A stretch of 22,455 nt of DNA from UBA3305 sp002373555 (lineage in GTDB: Bacteria > Bacillota > Clostridia > Lachnospirales > Lachnospiraceae): NCBI GenBank assembly GCA_946612455.1, contig CAMOER010000039.1, positions 1 through 22,455 of the forward strand, written 5' to 3'. The notes beneath the pieces were generated by a model, which was not told where the DNA came from, ran no database searches, and was given only the letters and a program-made list of their open reading frames with translations. This document shows, in pieces, positions 7,561 through 15,480 of this stretch. The translations under genes were made by a program, and so were the position numbers. Position 1 is the stretch's first letter. The number at the start of each line of letters is the position of its first letter.

Positions 7561-7674
7561 TCTGTCTGCCCAAACCTAAAGTATGATCCACCAACTGCTG
7601 CTTCCCGAAGGAGCCCGGTGCACCGGAGGGAATAATACGCGGGCACGTGCCTGCAGCTGAAAGGAACGACCGAA
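7561..7674 (+). promoter_or_regulatory. nusA-rnpM spacer with two perfect palindromes
   Basis: The 114-nt gap contains CCGGTGCACCGG (7615-7626) and GGCACGTGCC (7642-7651), both perfect palindromes. GCCCG (7613-7617) can also pair with CGGGC (7640-7644), which would replace both. No T tract or promoter is seen. Because the following genes encode RNA-binding proteins, an RNA element for feedback control is possible but unproven. Confidence 0.35.
7661..7666 (+). promoter_or_regulatory. ribosome binding site for the TTG start of rnpM
   Basis: AAGGAA lies 8 nt before the TTG at 7675. No ATG or GTG in this frame between here and the conserved CIGC motif gives a better start. Confidence 0.6.
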
Positions 7675-7959
7675 TTGACGGAAAAGATCCGCAGGCAGCC
7701 GGAAAGAACTTGCATCGGCTGCGGAGAAAAAAGAACCAAACGTGAACTGCTTCGCATAGTCAGGACGCCGGAAGGCGAGATCCGGCCGGATCCGTCCGGA
7801 CGGATGAACGGAAGAGGCACCTACATATGCAGAAACGCGGACTGTATTGACCAGGCGGTGAAAAGACACGGCTTTGAACGTGCTTTCAAGATGTCTGTCA
7901 GTGCAGAGGCGGCCGCACGACTCAGAGAGGAGGTGCTTCAGATTCATGAAGCCGAATAA
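7675..7959 (+). CDS. rnpM: YlxR/RnpM family RNA-binding protein (RNase P modulator)
   Basis: A small basic protein of 94 residues with a TTG start. It carries the YlxR signature: R-x-C-I-G-C at residues 11-16, R-E-L-L-R-I-V-R, D-x-S-G-R-x-N-G-R-G-T-Y-I-C (C52), and a further C57, then the A-x-K-R-x-x-F-x-R-A-F segment. The paired cysteines 13/16 and 52/57 could bind metal. In Bacillus subtilis the homologue has been described as an RNA-binding modulator of RNase P; that function is transferred from the family. It overlaps the next gene by 14 bp, so the two are translationally coupled. Confidence 0.9.
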   Translation: MTEKIRRQPERTCIGCGEKRTKRELLRIVRTPEGEIRPDPSGRMNGRGTYICRNADCIDQAVKRHGFERAFKMSVSAEAAARLREEVLQIHEAE

Positions 7960-8296
7960 ATTCCTCTCCATGCTCGGGCTTGCCAAGCGGGCCGGAAAAG
8001 TGGTCAGCGGAGAGTTCATGACGGAGAAAGCCGTCAAGACGGGAAAAGCATTTCTGGTCATTGTGGCAGAGGATGCATCTGAAAACACGAAGAAGAATTT
8101 TAGGGACATGTGTTCGTGGTACAAAGTGCCTTTGCGGACGGGACCGGACAGAGAAACGCTCGGACACGCCATCGGACAGGAAATGCGGGTGTCCGTGGCG
8201 GTAACGGATGAAAACTTTGCCGCAGCGATCACAGGATCGGAAATGACGAAAGACGAAAATAAGGGAGGCAGCGAGTATGGCGACCGAACAGAATAA
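7946..8296 (+). CDS. L7Ae/L30e-family RNA-binding protein (YlxQ-like)
   Basis: 116 residues with an L7Ae-type fold. It begins with F-L-S-M-L-G-L-A-K-R-A-G-K-V-V-S-G, then the helix A-V-K-T-G-K-A-F-L-V-I-V-A-E-D-A-S, typical of the YlxQ/YbxF branch that binds kink-turn RNAs. The ATG at 7946 is preceded by GGAGGTG (7929-7935). An in-frame ATG at 7874 would overlap rnpM deeply and lacks a Shine-Dalgarno sequence, so it was not used. The C-terminal residues (K-D-E-N-K-G-G-S-E) are non-conserved because this stretch also encodes the infB Shine-Dalgarno sequence and start. Its cellular role is not established. Confidence 0.88.
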   Translation: MKPNKFLSMLGLAKRAGKVVSGEFMTEKAVKTGKAFLVIVAEDASENTKKNFRDMCSWYKVPLRTGPDRETLGHAIGQEMRVSVAVTDENFAAAITGSEMTKDENKGGSEYGDRTE

Positions 8297-11114
8297 TGAC
8301 GAATTAAAGAATATGAATGGTGAACAGCCGAAAAAGAAAAAGATAACCGCTGTATTCCATAAGCAGAACAGTGCACACAACAGCCTGAAATCCAGACCCG
8401 GCGGTGCTGCACCGGCGAAGAGACCTGCCGGTTCCAGACCTGCGGCAGCAGGAACCAGAAGACCGGCGGACGGAAGAACGCCTGTGAAGCCCGGAGAGAA
8501 GCGGGTAAGGCCTGCCGGTGAAAGACCGGCCAGACCTGCGCGCCCTGCCAGACCGGCAGAAGCTGCGGCACCCGTAAAACCGGCGGTAAGCGCAGAAGCA
8601 CCGTCGGAAGAAAAGACGGTCAGACAGGCAGCGCCGGATGCTGTCAAGGCAGCACCGGAAGCACCTGCGAAGATCAGTGCTCCTGCGGAGACGGCGCCGG
8701 AGAAGAAGGCGGAAAGTGCAGCGTCTGCTGCGGAGAAGCCTCCCGTACAGACAGCGCCTGCGGCAGAAAAGCCTGCTGCGCCCGCAGCAAAGCCTGCCGA
8801 GGCGGAAAAAGCGCCGGAGCCGGAGAAAAAGCCGGTCCGTCGTTTCGTGGATATGGAACAGGTGCGCGCTGCCGAGCGCGCAGAAAAGAGCCGCGCGGAG
8901 CGCGCCAGAGCCGGCGCATCCCGCGGACCCAGAGGCGGAGCCGCGGGAGCGGGCCGTGACGGCCGGAGCGCCGACAGGCGTCCCGGGGCCGGAAGACCGG
9001 GCCAGGGCGCCGGAAGACCCGGCGATCGTCCCGGCAGACCCGGCCAGGGTGCCGGAAGACCCGGCGACCGCACCGGAAGACCCGGCCAGGGCGCACCCGC
9101 AGGTGCCGGCAGAGGGCCGGCCGGCGGCGGAAGACCCGGCGACAGACCGGCAAGACCGGCCGGCGGTGATTTCGGCGGCATGGGCGTATCCAAGCCCGGT
9201 GCGAAGACCGGACCGAAGAACAAGAATGCGGGCAACCGCTTCAACAGAAAGGACTCTGACGAACTCAGACGTCCCGGCGGCAAGGGCAAGGGCGGCAACC
9301 TGAAGGAACTGTCCCGTCCCGCCAGACCGGAGAAGAAGGAGCCGCAGGAGCCGCAGATCAAGATGATCGTGCTGCCCGAGGTCCTGACGATCCGCGAGCT
9401 TGCCGACAAGATGAAGATCAATCCTTCCGTGATCGTCAAGAAGCTCTTCATGCAGGGAAAGATCGTGACAGTCAATCAGGAGATCGATTACGAGACCGCT
9501 TCGGATATCGCCGTTGAGTTCGACGTGCTGACCGAACAGGAAGTCAAGGTCGATGTGATCGAAGAACTCCTGAAGGACAATACGGAAGAGAAGGAAGAGA
9601 ACATGGTCACCAGACCGCCCGTTGTCTGCGTCATGGGCCATGTTGACCATGGTAAGACCTCCCTTCTGGATGCGATCCGGAAGACGAATATTACGGCCCG
9701 TGAAGCCGGCGGCATCACGCAGGCGATCGGTGCTTCCGTTGTGGAGATCAACGGACAGAAGATCACCTTCCTGGATACGCCCGGACATGAGGCATTCACA
9801 GCCATGCGTATGCGGGGCGCCCAGGCAACGGATATCGCGATCCTCGTTGTGGCGGCGGATGACGGCGTTATGCCACAGACCATCGAAGCCATCAACCATG
9901 CGAAGGCAGCCGGCGTGGAAGTGATCGTAGCGATCAACAAGATCGACAAGCCCGGCGCGAATGTGGACCGGGTCATGCAGGAACTGACCGAGTACGGTCT
10001 GATTTCCGAAGAATGGGGCGGCTCGAACATCTTTGTTCCGGTCTCCGCAAAGACCGGCGAGGGGATCGAGAACCTGCTGGAATCCGTCCTTCTGGTCGCA
10101 GAGGTGATGGAACTGAAGGCAGATCCCGACCGTCTGGCAAGAGGTATCGTGATCGAAGCCGAGCTGGATAAGGGCAGAGGCCCTGTCGCCACCGTCCTGG
10201 TACAGAAGGGTACCCTGCATGTCGGCGACAGTGTGGCAGCCGGTTCCTGCTACGGCAAGATCCGCGCCATGATCGACGACAAGGGACGCAGAGTAAAGAC
10301 GGCCGGTCCTTCCGATCCGGTCGAGATCCTGGGTCTCGGCGATGTGCCGAATGCCGGCGAGATCTTTGTTGCCACCGAGACCGAGAAGGAAGCAAGATCC
10401 TTCGCAGAGACATTCATCGCAGAAGGCAAGAAGAAGCTGCTTGACGATACCAAGGCAAGACTGTCCCTGGATGATCTGTTCAGCCAGATCAAGGCCGGCA
10501 ATGTCAAGGAACTCAACCTGATCATCAAGGCCGATGTACAGGGTTCCGTGGAAGCCGTGAAGCAGAGCCTGACCAAGCTCTCGAACGAGGAAGTCGTGGT
10601 CAAGGTCATCCACGGCGGCGTCGGCGCGATCAACGAATCCGACGTCAGCCTGGCTTCCGCCTCCAATGCGATCATTATCGGATTCAATGTCCGTCCGGAT
10701 CCCATGGCGAAGTCTGTCGCGGAGCGCGAACAGGTGGACGTACGCCTGTACAAGGTCATCTATCAGGCAATCGAGGATGTGGAAGCAGCCATGAAGGGCA
10801 TGCTGGATCCCGTTTTCGAAGAGCGTATACTCGGCCATGCCGTGGTGCGTCAGACCTTCAAGGCTTCCGGCGTCGGAACCATCGCCGGTGCCTATGTGCT
10901 TGACGGAAAGATCACCCGCGGATGCAAGTGCCGCATAAGACGCGGAGACGAAGAGCTCTTTGACGGCGATCTTGTATCCCTGAAGCGCTTCAAGGATGAC
11001 GTGAAGGAAGTGCTCACAGGCTTTGAGTGCGGCCTTGTATTTGACAAATTCAATGATCTTCAGGAAGATGACACCGTGGAAGCCTATGATATGGTGCAGG
11101 TGGAGAGGACCTGA
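8277..11114 (+). CDS. infB: translation initiation factor IF-2
   Basis: IF-2 is the GTPase that delivers formyl-Met-tRNA to the 30S subunit and promotes subunit joining. 945 residues. GGGAGG (8263-8268) lies 8 nt before the ATG, and the gene overlaps ylxQ by 20 bp. Residues 1-366 are a long Ala/Pro/Arg/Glu-rich extension, with five Gly-Arg-Pro-Gly heptads at 239-273. The IF2_N module follows at about 367-418. The G domain shows G1 GHVDHGKT (454-461), G3 DTPGH (500-504), G4 NKID (554-557) and G5 SAK (590-592). Beta-barrel domains and the C-terminal fMet-tRNA-binding domain complete the normal core. The extreme N-terminus lacks an evident first IF2_N copy. An intrinsic terminator follows the gene. 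Confidence 0.98.
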   Translation: MATEQNNDELKNMNGEQPKKKKITAVFHKQNSAHNSLKSRPGGAAPAKRPAGSRPAAAGTRRPADGRTPVKPGEKRVRPAGERPARPARPARPAEAAAPVKPAVSAEAPSEEKTVRQAAPDAVKAAPEAPAKISAPAETAPEKKAESAASAAEKPPVQTAPAAEKPAAPAAKPAEAEKAPEPEKKPVRRFVDMEQVRAAERAEKSRAERARAGASRGPRGGAAGAGRDGRSADRRPGAGRPGQGAGRPGDRPGRPGQGAGRPGDRTGRPGQGAPAGAGRGPAGGGRPGDRPARPAGGDFGGMGVSKPGAKTGPKNKNAGNRFNRKDSDELRRPGGKGKGGNLKELSRPARPEKKEPQEPQIKMIVLPEVLTIRELADKMKINPSVIVKKLFMQGKIVTVNQEIDYETASDIAVEFDVLTEQEVKVDVIEELLKDNTEEKEENMVTRPPVVCVMGHVDHGKTSLLDAIRKTNITAREAGGITQAIGASVVEINGQKITFLDTPGHEAFTAMRMRGAQATDIAILVVAADDGVMPQTIEAINHAKAAGVEVIVAINKIDKPGANVDRVMQELTEYGLISEEWGGSNIFVPVSAKTGEGIENLLESVLLVAEVMELKADPDRLARGIVIEAELDKGRGPVATVLVQKGTLHVGDSVAAGSCYGKIRAMIDDKGRRVKTAGPSDPVEILGLGDVPNAGEIFVATETEKEARSFAETFIAEGKKKLLDDTKARLSLDDLFSQIKAGNVKELNLIIKADVQGSVEAVKQSLTKLSNEEVVVKVIHGGVGAINESDVSLASASNAIIIGFNVRPDPMAKSVAEREQVDVRLYKVIYQAIEDVEAAMKGMLDPVFEERILGHAVVRQTFKASGVGTIAGAYVLDGKITRGCKCRIRRGDEELFDGDLVSLKRFKDDVKEVLTGFECGLVFDKFNDLQEDDTVEAYDMVQVERT
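8991..9095 (+). repeat. GC-rich heptad repeat in the infB N-terminal extension
   Basis: Five consecutive 21-bp units encode GRPGQGA, GRPGDRP, GRPGQGA, GRPGDRT, GRPGQGA, giving a 42-bp higher-order period. Further imperfect copies (GRGPAGGGRPGDRPARPAGG) follow. The segment is very GC-rich and predicted disordered and basic. Confidence 0.9.
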
Positions 11115-11126
11115 AGCGTCTGACAG

Positions 11127-11160
11127 AAAAAAGAGTCCGCAGATACGGCGGACTCTTTTT
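11127..11160 (+). terminator. intrinsic terminator between infB and rbfA
   Basis: GAGTCCGC (11133-11140) pairs with GCGGACTC (11148-11155), flanked by an A run (11127-11132) and five T (11156-11160). It begins 13 nt after the infB stop, and the rbfA Shine-Dalgarno sequence is only 12 nt downstream. No promoter is visible between it and rbfA, so it probably attenuates rather than fully stops transcription into rbfA-nrnA-truB-ribF. Confidence 0.85.
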
Positions 11161-11171
11161 GGAAATATCCC

Positions 11172-11176
11172 GGAGG
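11172..11176 (+). promoter_or_regulatory. ribosome binding site setting the rbfA start
   Basis: GGAGG lies 6 nt before the ATG at 11183. This argues against a TTG at 11159 inside the terminator T run and a GTG at 11180 with only 3 nt spacing. Confidence 0.75.
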
Positions 11177-11182
11177 TGCGTG

Positions 11183-11575
11183 ATGAGAAAGAACAGCATC
11201 AAGAATACAAGAATCAACAGTGAAGTGCAGAGGGCGCTCAGCACCATTATCAGGGAGGAAGTCAAGGATCCCAGGGTAGATCCGCTCCTTTCGGTCACGG
11301 ATGTCATCGTGGCGCCGGATCTGAAGACGGCCAAGGCCTATATCAGTGTCCTGGGGGATGCGGAGAAGCTCGCGGCAACGATCGACGGGCTGAAGAAGGC
11401 CGAAGGCTATATCCGGAGCTGCCTCGCAAAATCCGTCAATCTGCGGAATACGCCGCAGATCACATTCATTCCGGATACATCCATCGCTTACGGCGTCGCC
11501 ATGACGAAGCGGATCGATGAGGTAGCCGCCGCGATCCCGGACAGAACAGAGGAGGAAGCGGATGAAGAAGCTTGA
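11183..11575 (+). CDS. rbfA: 30S ribosome-binding factor RbfA
   Basis: RbfA binds the immature 30S subunit and is needed for 16S rRNA 5' end processing and cold growth. The 130-residue protein fits the family length. The single KH-like domain shows R-I-N-S-E-V-Q-R-A-L-S-T-I-I-R-E-E-V-K-D-P-R-V, then L-S-V-T-D-V near the first strand and K-A-Y-I-S-V-L in the next, and ends with L-R-x-T-P-Q-I-T-F-I-P-D-x-S-I. A short acidic tail (EEEADEEA) is added. It overlaps nrnA by 14 bp, suggesting translational coupling. It is the first gene downstream of the internal terminator. Confidence 0.95.
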   Translation: MRKNSIKNTRINSEVQRALSTIIREEVKDPRVDPLLSVTDVIVAPDLKTAKAYISVLGDAEKLAATIDGLKKAEGYIRSCLAKSVNLRNTPQITFIPDTSIAYGVAMTKRIDEVAAAIPDRTEEEADEEA

Positions 11576-12515
11576 GGAACTGGTGCCGGAAGAAGGTTCG
11601 GTCGTGATCCTGGGCCATGTGCGGCCCGACGGCGATTGTGTCGGTTCCTGTCTGGCCGCTTATCTGTATCTCACGAAACTGCGCCCGGAACAGGAGATTC
11701 GGCTGATCCTGGGGCCGTTTGCGGACAGCTTCCGGATGCTTTCCGGCAGCGAACGGATCGAACATGATTTTACCGGTACGGCGGATATCTGCCTGTGCCT
11801 GGATACCTCTGACCGGGAACGGCTGGGGGATGGCGCGGCGCTGTTTGACCGGGCAAAGACCCGGATCTGCATCGATCACCATCATACAAATACCGGCTTT
11901 GCGGATGTCAATGTCATCTGCGGCGAGATCAGCTCCGCCTCGGAACTGCTGGCGGGAATGCTGGATGCGGAGGTCGTGGATCAGGCAATCGCCGAAAGCC
12001 TGTATCTCGGCATCGTGCATGACACAGGCTGTTTCAAGCACAGCAATACAAAAAGAGCGACCATGGAGACGGCCGGAAGACTGCTCGAATACGGCGTGTC
12101 CTCTTCCCGGATCATCGACGATACCTTTTTCCGGAAGACGTTCCGGCAGAACCGGCTGCTCGGAAGAGCGCTGACGAATGCGGCGCTTTTTCTGGACGGG
12201 AAAATGATCGGCACGGCAGTCACAATGCAGGATATGGCGGAATTCTCCGCTGACAGCCGCGATACGGACGGCATCGTCGACCAGATCCGCGTCACGGACG
12301 GCGTGGAGATCGCGGTCTTTCTCTATGAGCTGACGCCCGGGGAATATAAGATCAGCATGCGGAGCAATACCTGCGTGGATGTTTCCGCGATCGCCGGTCA
12401 GTTCGGCGGCGGCGGGCATGTGAGAGCCGCCGGCGGCAGTTCTTCTGCGAGCCCGGAGGTCATTTTTGAAAAGATCGCAGCGCTTGCCGGCGAACAGTTG
12501 AAAGGGCAGGTCTGA
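11562..12515 (+). CDS. nrnA: DHH/DHHA1 phosphoesterase, NrnA-like (oligoribonuclease / pAp phosphatase)
   Basis: 317 residues, cytoplasmic metal-dependent phosphoesterase. The metal-binding motifs are complete: GHVRPDGDCVGS (H19, D23, D25), CLDTSD (D81), and IDHHHTN (D105, H106, H107). The C-terminal DHHA1 domain carries the substrate-binding FGGGGHVRAAGG (G282-G285, H286). This matches NrnA-type enzymes, which degrade nano-RNAs and in several species dephosphorylate 3'-phosphoadenosine 5'-phosphate or linear pApA. The family also contains cyclic-di-AMP/pApA phosphodiesterases, so the exact substrate is open. GGAGG (11551-11555) supports the start. Its position between rbfA and truB is the usual Firmicutes order. 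Confidence 0.92.
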   Translation: MKKLEELVPEEGSVVILGHVRPDGDCVGSCLAAYLYLTKLRPEQEIRLILGPFADSFRMLSGSERIEHDFTGTADICLCLDTSDRERLGDGAALFDRAKTRICIDHHHTNTGFADVNVICGEISSASELLAGMLDAEVVDQAIAESLYLGIVHDTGCFKHSNTKRATMETAGRLLEYGVSSSRIIDDTFFRKTFRQNRLLGRALTNAALFLDGKMIGTAVTMQDMAEFSADSRDTDGIVDQIRVTDGVEIAVFLYELTPGEYKISMRSNTCVDVSAIAGQFGGGGHVRAAGGSSSASPEVIFEKIAALAGEQLKGQV

Positions 12516-12522
12516 CAGATCC

Positions 12523-13422
12523 ATGGACGGAATACTGCTGATTGATAAGGAAGCCGGATTTACTTCCCATGACGTTGTTGCAGTCCTGCGCGGCATACTG
12601 CATCAGAAAAAGATCGGCCATGCGGGAACGCTGGATCCCGATGCCACGGGACTGCTGCCGGTGTGTCTCGGCAAAGCGACGAAATGCGTGAATCTGGCTG
12701 CGGATGCCGATAAATGCTACCGGGCTGTCATGCGGCTCGGCATCGTGACGGACACACAGGATATGAGCGGGACGGTCCTGCGGGAAAGCCCGGTCACGGT
12801 AAACGAGGAGGATGTCCGCGCTGCTGTGCTCGGATTTGTCGGCGGCTACGATCAGATCCCGCCGATGTACTCTGCCAAGAAAGTGAACGGTCAGAAGCTT
12901 TATGATCTGGCTCGGAAGGGGAAAGAGATCCGCCGGGATCCGGCGCGGATCATGATCCATGCGATCACGATCGAAGCGATTTCCCTGCCGGAGGTCACCA
13001 TGACCGTCCGCTGCGGAAAAGGCACCTATATCCGGACCCTCTGTCATGATATCGGGGAGCGGCTCGGCTGCGGCGCGGCGATGAAGGAACTGCGGCGTAC
13101 GGCGGTGTCCGGTTTCCGGGTCGAAGATGCGGTGACGCTGGAGGAAGTCCGGCAGTTCGCCGATGAGGGCACGGCGGAAGCACATATCATTCCCGTCAGG
13201 GATCTGTTTGACGGGTATAAACGTTTTACAGTCTCTCCGGAGCATGAAAAGGCACTCCTGAACGGCAATGCGCTTTTCCTGCAATGGGGACAGGCATCGG
13301 ACCGGTTTGCCGACGGAGAACCGGCGGCGGTCTTTGACAGCCGCGGCGAACTGCAGGCCGTTTACCGCTTTGCCGGAGCGGAAGGACGTCTCGTGCCGTT
13401 GAAAATGCTATTAACAAGATAA
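12523..13422 (+). CDS. truB: tRNA pseudouridine-55 synthase TruB
   Basis: Forms pseudouridine at position 55 in the T loop of tRNAs. 299 residues. The N-terminal catalytic domain begins GILLIDKEAGFTSHDVV and has the motif K-I-G-H-A-G-T-L-D-P-D-A-T-G, where D38 is the expected catalytic aspartate. Y-x-x-x-x-R-L-G follows, then Q-I-P-P-M-Y-S-A-K-K-V-N-G-Q-K-L-Y and the G-T-Y-I-R-T-L-C-H-D-I-G motif. A C-terminal PUA-like segment (about 230-299) completes it. It starts 8 nt after nrnA with only a poor Shine-Dalgarno sequence (GGGCAGG), consistent with coupling to the upstream gene. Confidence 0.96.
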   Translation: MDGILLIDKEAGFTSHDVVAVLRGILHQKKIGHAGTLDPDATGLLPVCLGKATKCVNLAADADKCYRAVMRLGIVTDTQDMSGTVLRESPVTVNEEDVRAAVLGFVGGYDQIPPMYSAKKVNGQKLYDLARKGKEIRRDPARIMIHAITIEAISLPEVTMTVRCGKGTYIRTLCHDIGERLGCGAAMKELRRTAVSGFRVEDAVTLEEVRQFADEGTAEAHIIPVRDLFDGYKRFTVSPEHEKALLNGNALFLQWGQASDRFADGEPAAVFDSRGELQAVYRFAGAEGRLVPLKMLLTR

Positions 13423-13440
13423 GGGTGTGGATCACAGTTC

Positions 13441-14361
13441 ATGCAGTTTTTTGATGACATCAATAAAATACCCCCGCTTCCGTCCGCTGTCGTGATCGGA
13501 AAATTTGACGGGATGCATCTCGGACATAAAAAGCTGATCACCACGGCGGTCCGGGAAAAGCAGCCGGGAATGCAGACGGTCGTGTTCACTTTTTCCGAAC
13601 CGCCTTCGAAGCTGCTTTCGGGAACCTGCGGAAGAGGACAGCTCATCACCGGGGCGGAGCGGAAAGCACTGGCGGAAGCCTTCGGCGCCGATGTGCTCGC
13701 CGAATATCCGTTTGACGAGCATACCAGAAAAATGTCCGCAGAGGATTTCTATGAAAACATTCTGAGACGGACCCTGCATGCGGAGATCATCGCGGCCGGA
13801 CCCGACTGCGCCTTCGGCTATCAGCGGAGAGGAGATCTTGCATTTCTGAAGCGGATGGAAAGAGAAGGCGGGATCCGTGTCGTGCCCGTGGACAAAGCGC
13901 AGTATCTCGGGGAAGATATCAGCAGCACCAGGATCAAGGCGGCGCTCGGTGCGGGAAAAATGGAACATGTCAATGCGATGCTGGGATACGAATACGGTTT
14001 CCGGAGCGAGGTCGTACACGGAAGACATCTGGGACATTCCCTCGGCTTCCCGACCATCAACCAGAACCCGCCGCAGGAGAAGGCCCTGCCGCCGTTCGGT
14101 GTATACGCCGCCAGAGTGACGGTAAACGGACAGACTTATGCAGGCGTAGCCAATGTCGGCGTAAAACCGACAGTCTCCTCGGATGCGCCCGGCGTGGAAA
14201 CCCATTTGATCGGTTTCGACGGAGATCTTTACGGCGAAGAAGCGGATGTACGGCTTCTTTCCTTTCTCCGGCCGGAACGGAAATTTCAGGATCTGGCATC
14301 TCTTTCTGCGCAGATCGAAACAGACCGGAAGACGGTTCTTGAAAGGAATGTGATCGGATGA
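13441..14361 (+). CDS. ribF: bifunctional riboflavin kinase / FAD synthetase RibF
   Basis: Converts riboflavin to FMN and then to FAD. 306 residues. The N-terminal FMN adenylyltransferase domain has IGKFDGMHLGH (residues 19-29) and late in the domain S-S-T-R-I-K (the I-S-S-T-x-I/V-R class motif). The C-terminal riboflavin kinase domain has G-F-P-T-I-N (202-207), F-G-V-Y-A-A, the A-N-V-G segment, and V-E-T-H-L with the likely catalytic E253. The 3' end overlaps the NlpC/P60 gene by ATGA, so the two are coupled. The Shine-Dalgarno sequence (AAGGGTG) is distant at 13 nt, so initiation may be modest. Confidence 0.95.
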   Translation: MQFFDDINKIPPLPSAVVIGKFDGMHLGHKKLITTAVREKQPGMQTVVFTFSEPPSKLLSGTCGRGQLITGAERKALAEAFGADVLAEYPFDEHTRKMSAEDFYENILRRTLHAEIIAAGPDCAFGYQRRGDLAFLKRMEREGGIRVVPVDKAQYLGEDISSTRIKAALGAGKMEHVNAMLGYEYGFRSEVVHGRHLGHSLGFPTINQNPPQEKALPPFGVYAARVTVNGQTYAGVANVGVKPTVSSDAPGVETHLIGFDGDLYGEEADVRLLSFLRPERKFQDLASLSAQIETDRKTVLERNVIG

Positions 14362-15428
14362 GAAAGCTGACAGCTGTCTTCCTGCTTGCAGCATCGTTTC
14401 TCCTGCTGCCGCACACTGCTTACGCCGTTTCCGACGGGATCGCCGGCAGCGCTGATATTCTGTCAAAATACGAAGACTGGATCGCCGGACAGCGGCAGGC
14501 TGCCGAAGAGACCGAAGCGGATGAAGAAATGGTGTCCGATGAGGAAGCAGCGGAGATCCAGATCGAGCTGGCCAAGGAAGGTTCGCTCGAGGAACTGATG
14601 CAGAAGTTCGAGGAACTCGGCATCGCCAGCATAGAGAACGGTTACCTGAATATCCGGGAGAAGCCGGAAGACGACGCGAAGGTGATCGGAAAGATGGTCG
14701 GCAGCGATGTCTGCGATATCAGGGAGACGGTCGGTGAATGGTATCATATCGTCTCCGGGCCGGTCGACGGATATGTATCACAGGAGTTCATCCTGACCGG
14801 TACCGAAGCCGCGGATGCCGCGATCGCTGCCATGAAGAACCTGAAAGTCACGGTCGATACGGATACGCTGAACGTACGGACCGAACCGAAAGCCGACGCG
14901 GAAGTCCTGGATAAGCTGGATGAAGATGAACATTATGATGTGATCGAGACGACGGGAGACTGGCTGAAAATCGAGCTCGACGATGAATCTTCGGGCTATG
15001 TTTCCGCGAATTATGTGAACCTGGGCTATATGCTCGGCAGAGCGATCGAATACGAAGAGCAGGATTCCCTGCGGCAACAGATCGTTGACTTTGCCATGCA
15101 GTACATCGGAAATCCCTACGTCTGGGGCGGCGAGAGCCTGACCGGCGGCTGCGACTGCTCCGGTTTCACGATGCTGGTCTACCGGAATTTCGGCGTTTCG
15201 CTGACACATTACAGCGTTTCGCAGGCCGGTGAGGGAACAGCGATCTCCGAAGAGGATATGCAGCCCGGCGATCTGATCTTTTACGCCGGCAGAGGCGGCA
15301 CGATCAATCATGTGACCATGTATATCGGAAACGGAAAATGCGTCGGCGCCCAGAGCCGCCGTGCGGGCATCCAGGTCCGCAGCTGGACTTACAGGACCCC
15401 CGTAAAGATCGTCAATGTCCTGGATTAA
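14358..15428 (+). CDS. secreted NlpC/P60 peptidoglycan hydrolase with two SH3b domains
   Basis: 356 residues, exported cell wall endopeptidase. The signal peptide ends at A-Y-A (residue 23). An acidic linker (about 45-85) leads to two bacterial SH3 domains (about 91-147 and 163-222) with the typical L-N-I-R-E-K-P and L-N-V-R-T-E-P openings and G-Y-V-S ends. The NlpC/P60 domain covers about 240-356, with Y-V-W-G-G, D-C-S-G-F holding the nucleophile C267, and N-H-V-T-M-Y-I-G holding H318. The position usually filled by the third polar residue (typically His in V-H-A) reads V-G-A-Q (G330, Q332). The family cleaves D-gamma-glutamyl-diamino acid bonds. It overlaps ribF by 4 bp; the link to flavin synthesis is probably only positional. 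Confidence 0.92.
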   Translation: MRKLTAVFLLAASFLLLPHTAYAVSDGIAGSADILSKYEDWIAGQRQAAEETEADEEMVSDEEAAEIQIELAKEGSLEELMQKFEELGIASIENGYLNIREKPEDDAKVIGKMVGSDVCDIRETVGEWYHIVSGPVDGYVSQEFILTGTEAADAAIAAMKNLKVTVDTDTLNVRTEPKADAEVLDKLDEDEHYDVIETTGDWLKIELDDESSGYVSANYVNLGYMLGRAIEYEEQDSLRQQIVDFAMQYIGNPYVWGGESLTGGCDCSGFTMLVYRNFGVSLTHYSVSQAGEGTAISEEDMQPGDLIFYAGRGGTINHVTMYIGNGKCVGAQSRRAGIQVRSWTYRTPVKIVNVLD

Positions 15429-15445
15429 AGGCGTAGAGGTTGTAC

Positions 15446-15474
15446 TTGACACCAACCGTCACTTATGCTATCTT
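15446..15474 (+). promoter_or_regulatory. promoter of rpsO
   Basis: A perfect -35 TTGACA (15446-15451), 17-bp spacer, and -10 TATCTT (15469-15474) preceded by TGC, an extended -10. The predicted start is near 15481, giving rpsO a leader of about 100 nt. This lets S15 and perhaps PNPase be expressed separately from the upstream operon. Confidence 0.85.
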
Positions 15475-15480
15475 AATACA

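Noticed and set aside
7561..7674. Kink-turn for the L7Ae-like protein in the nusA-rnpM spacer
   Set aside because: A CTGA occurs at 7657-7660, but I could not find the matching internal-loop strand with tandem G-A pairs next to a helix.
8304..10838. Very long open frames on the minus strand opposite infB
   Set aside because: They mirror infB, a certain gene with all GTPase motifs. GC-rich codons with few antisense stops produce such frames, and the translation is low-complexity with no recognisable domain.
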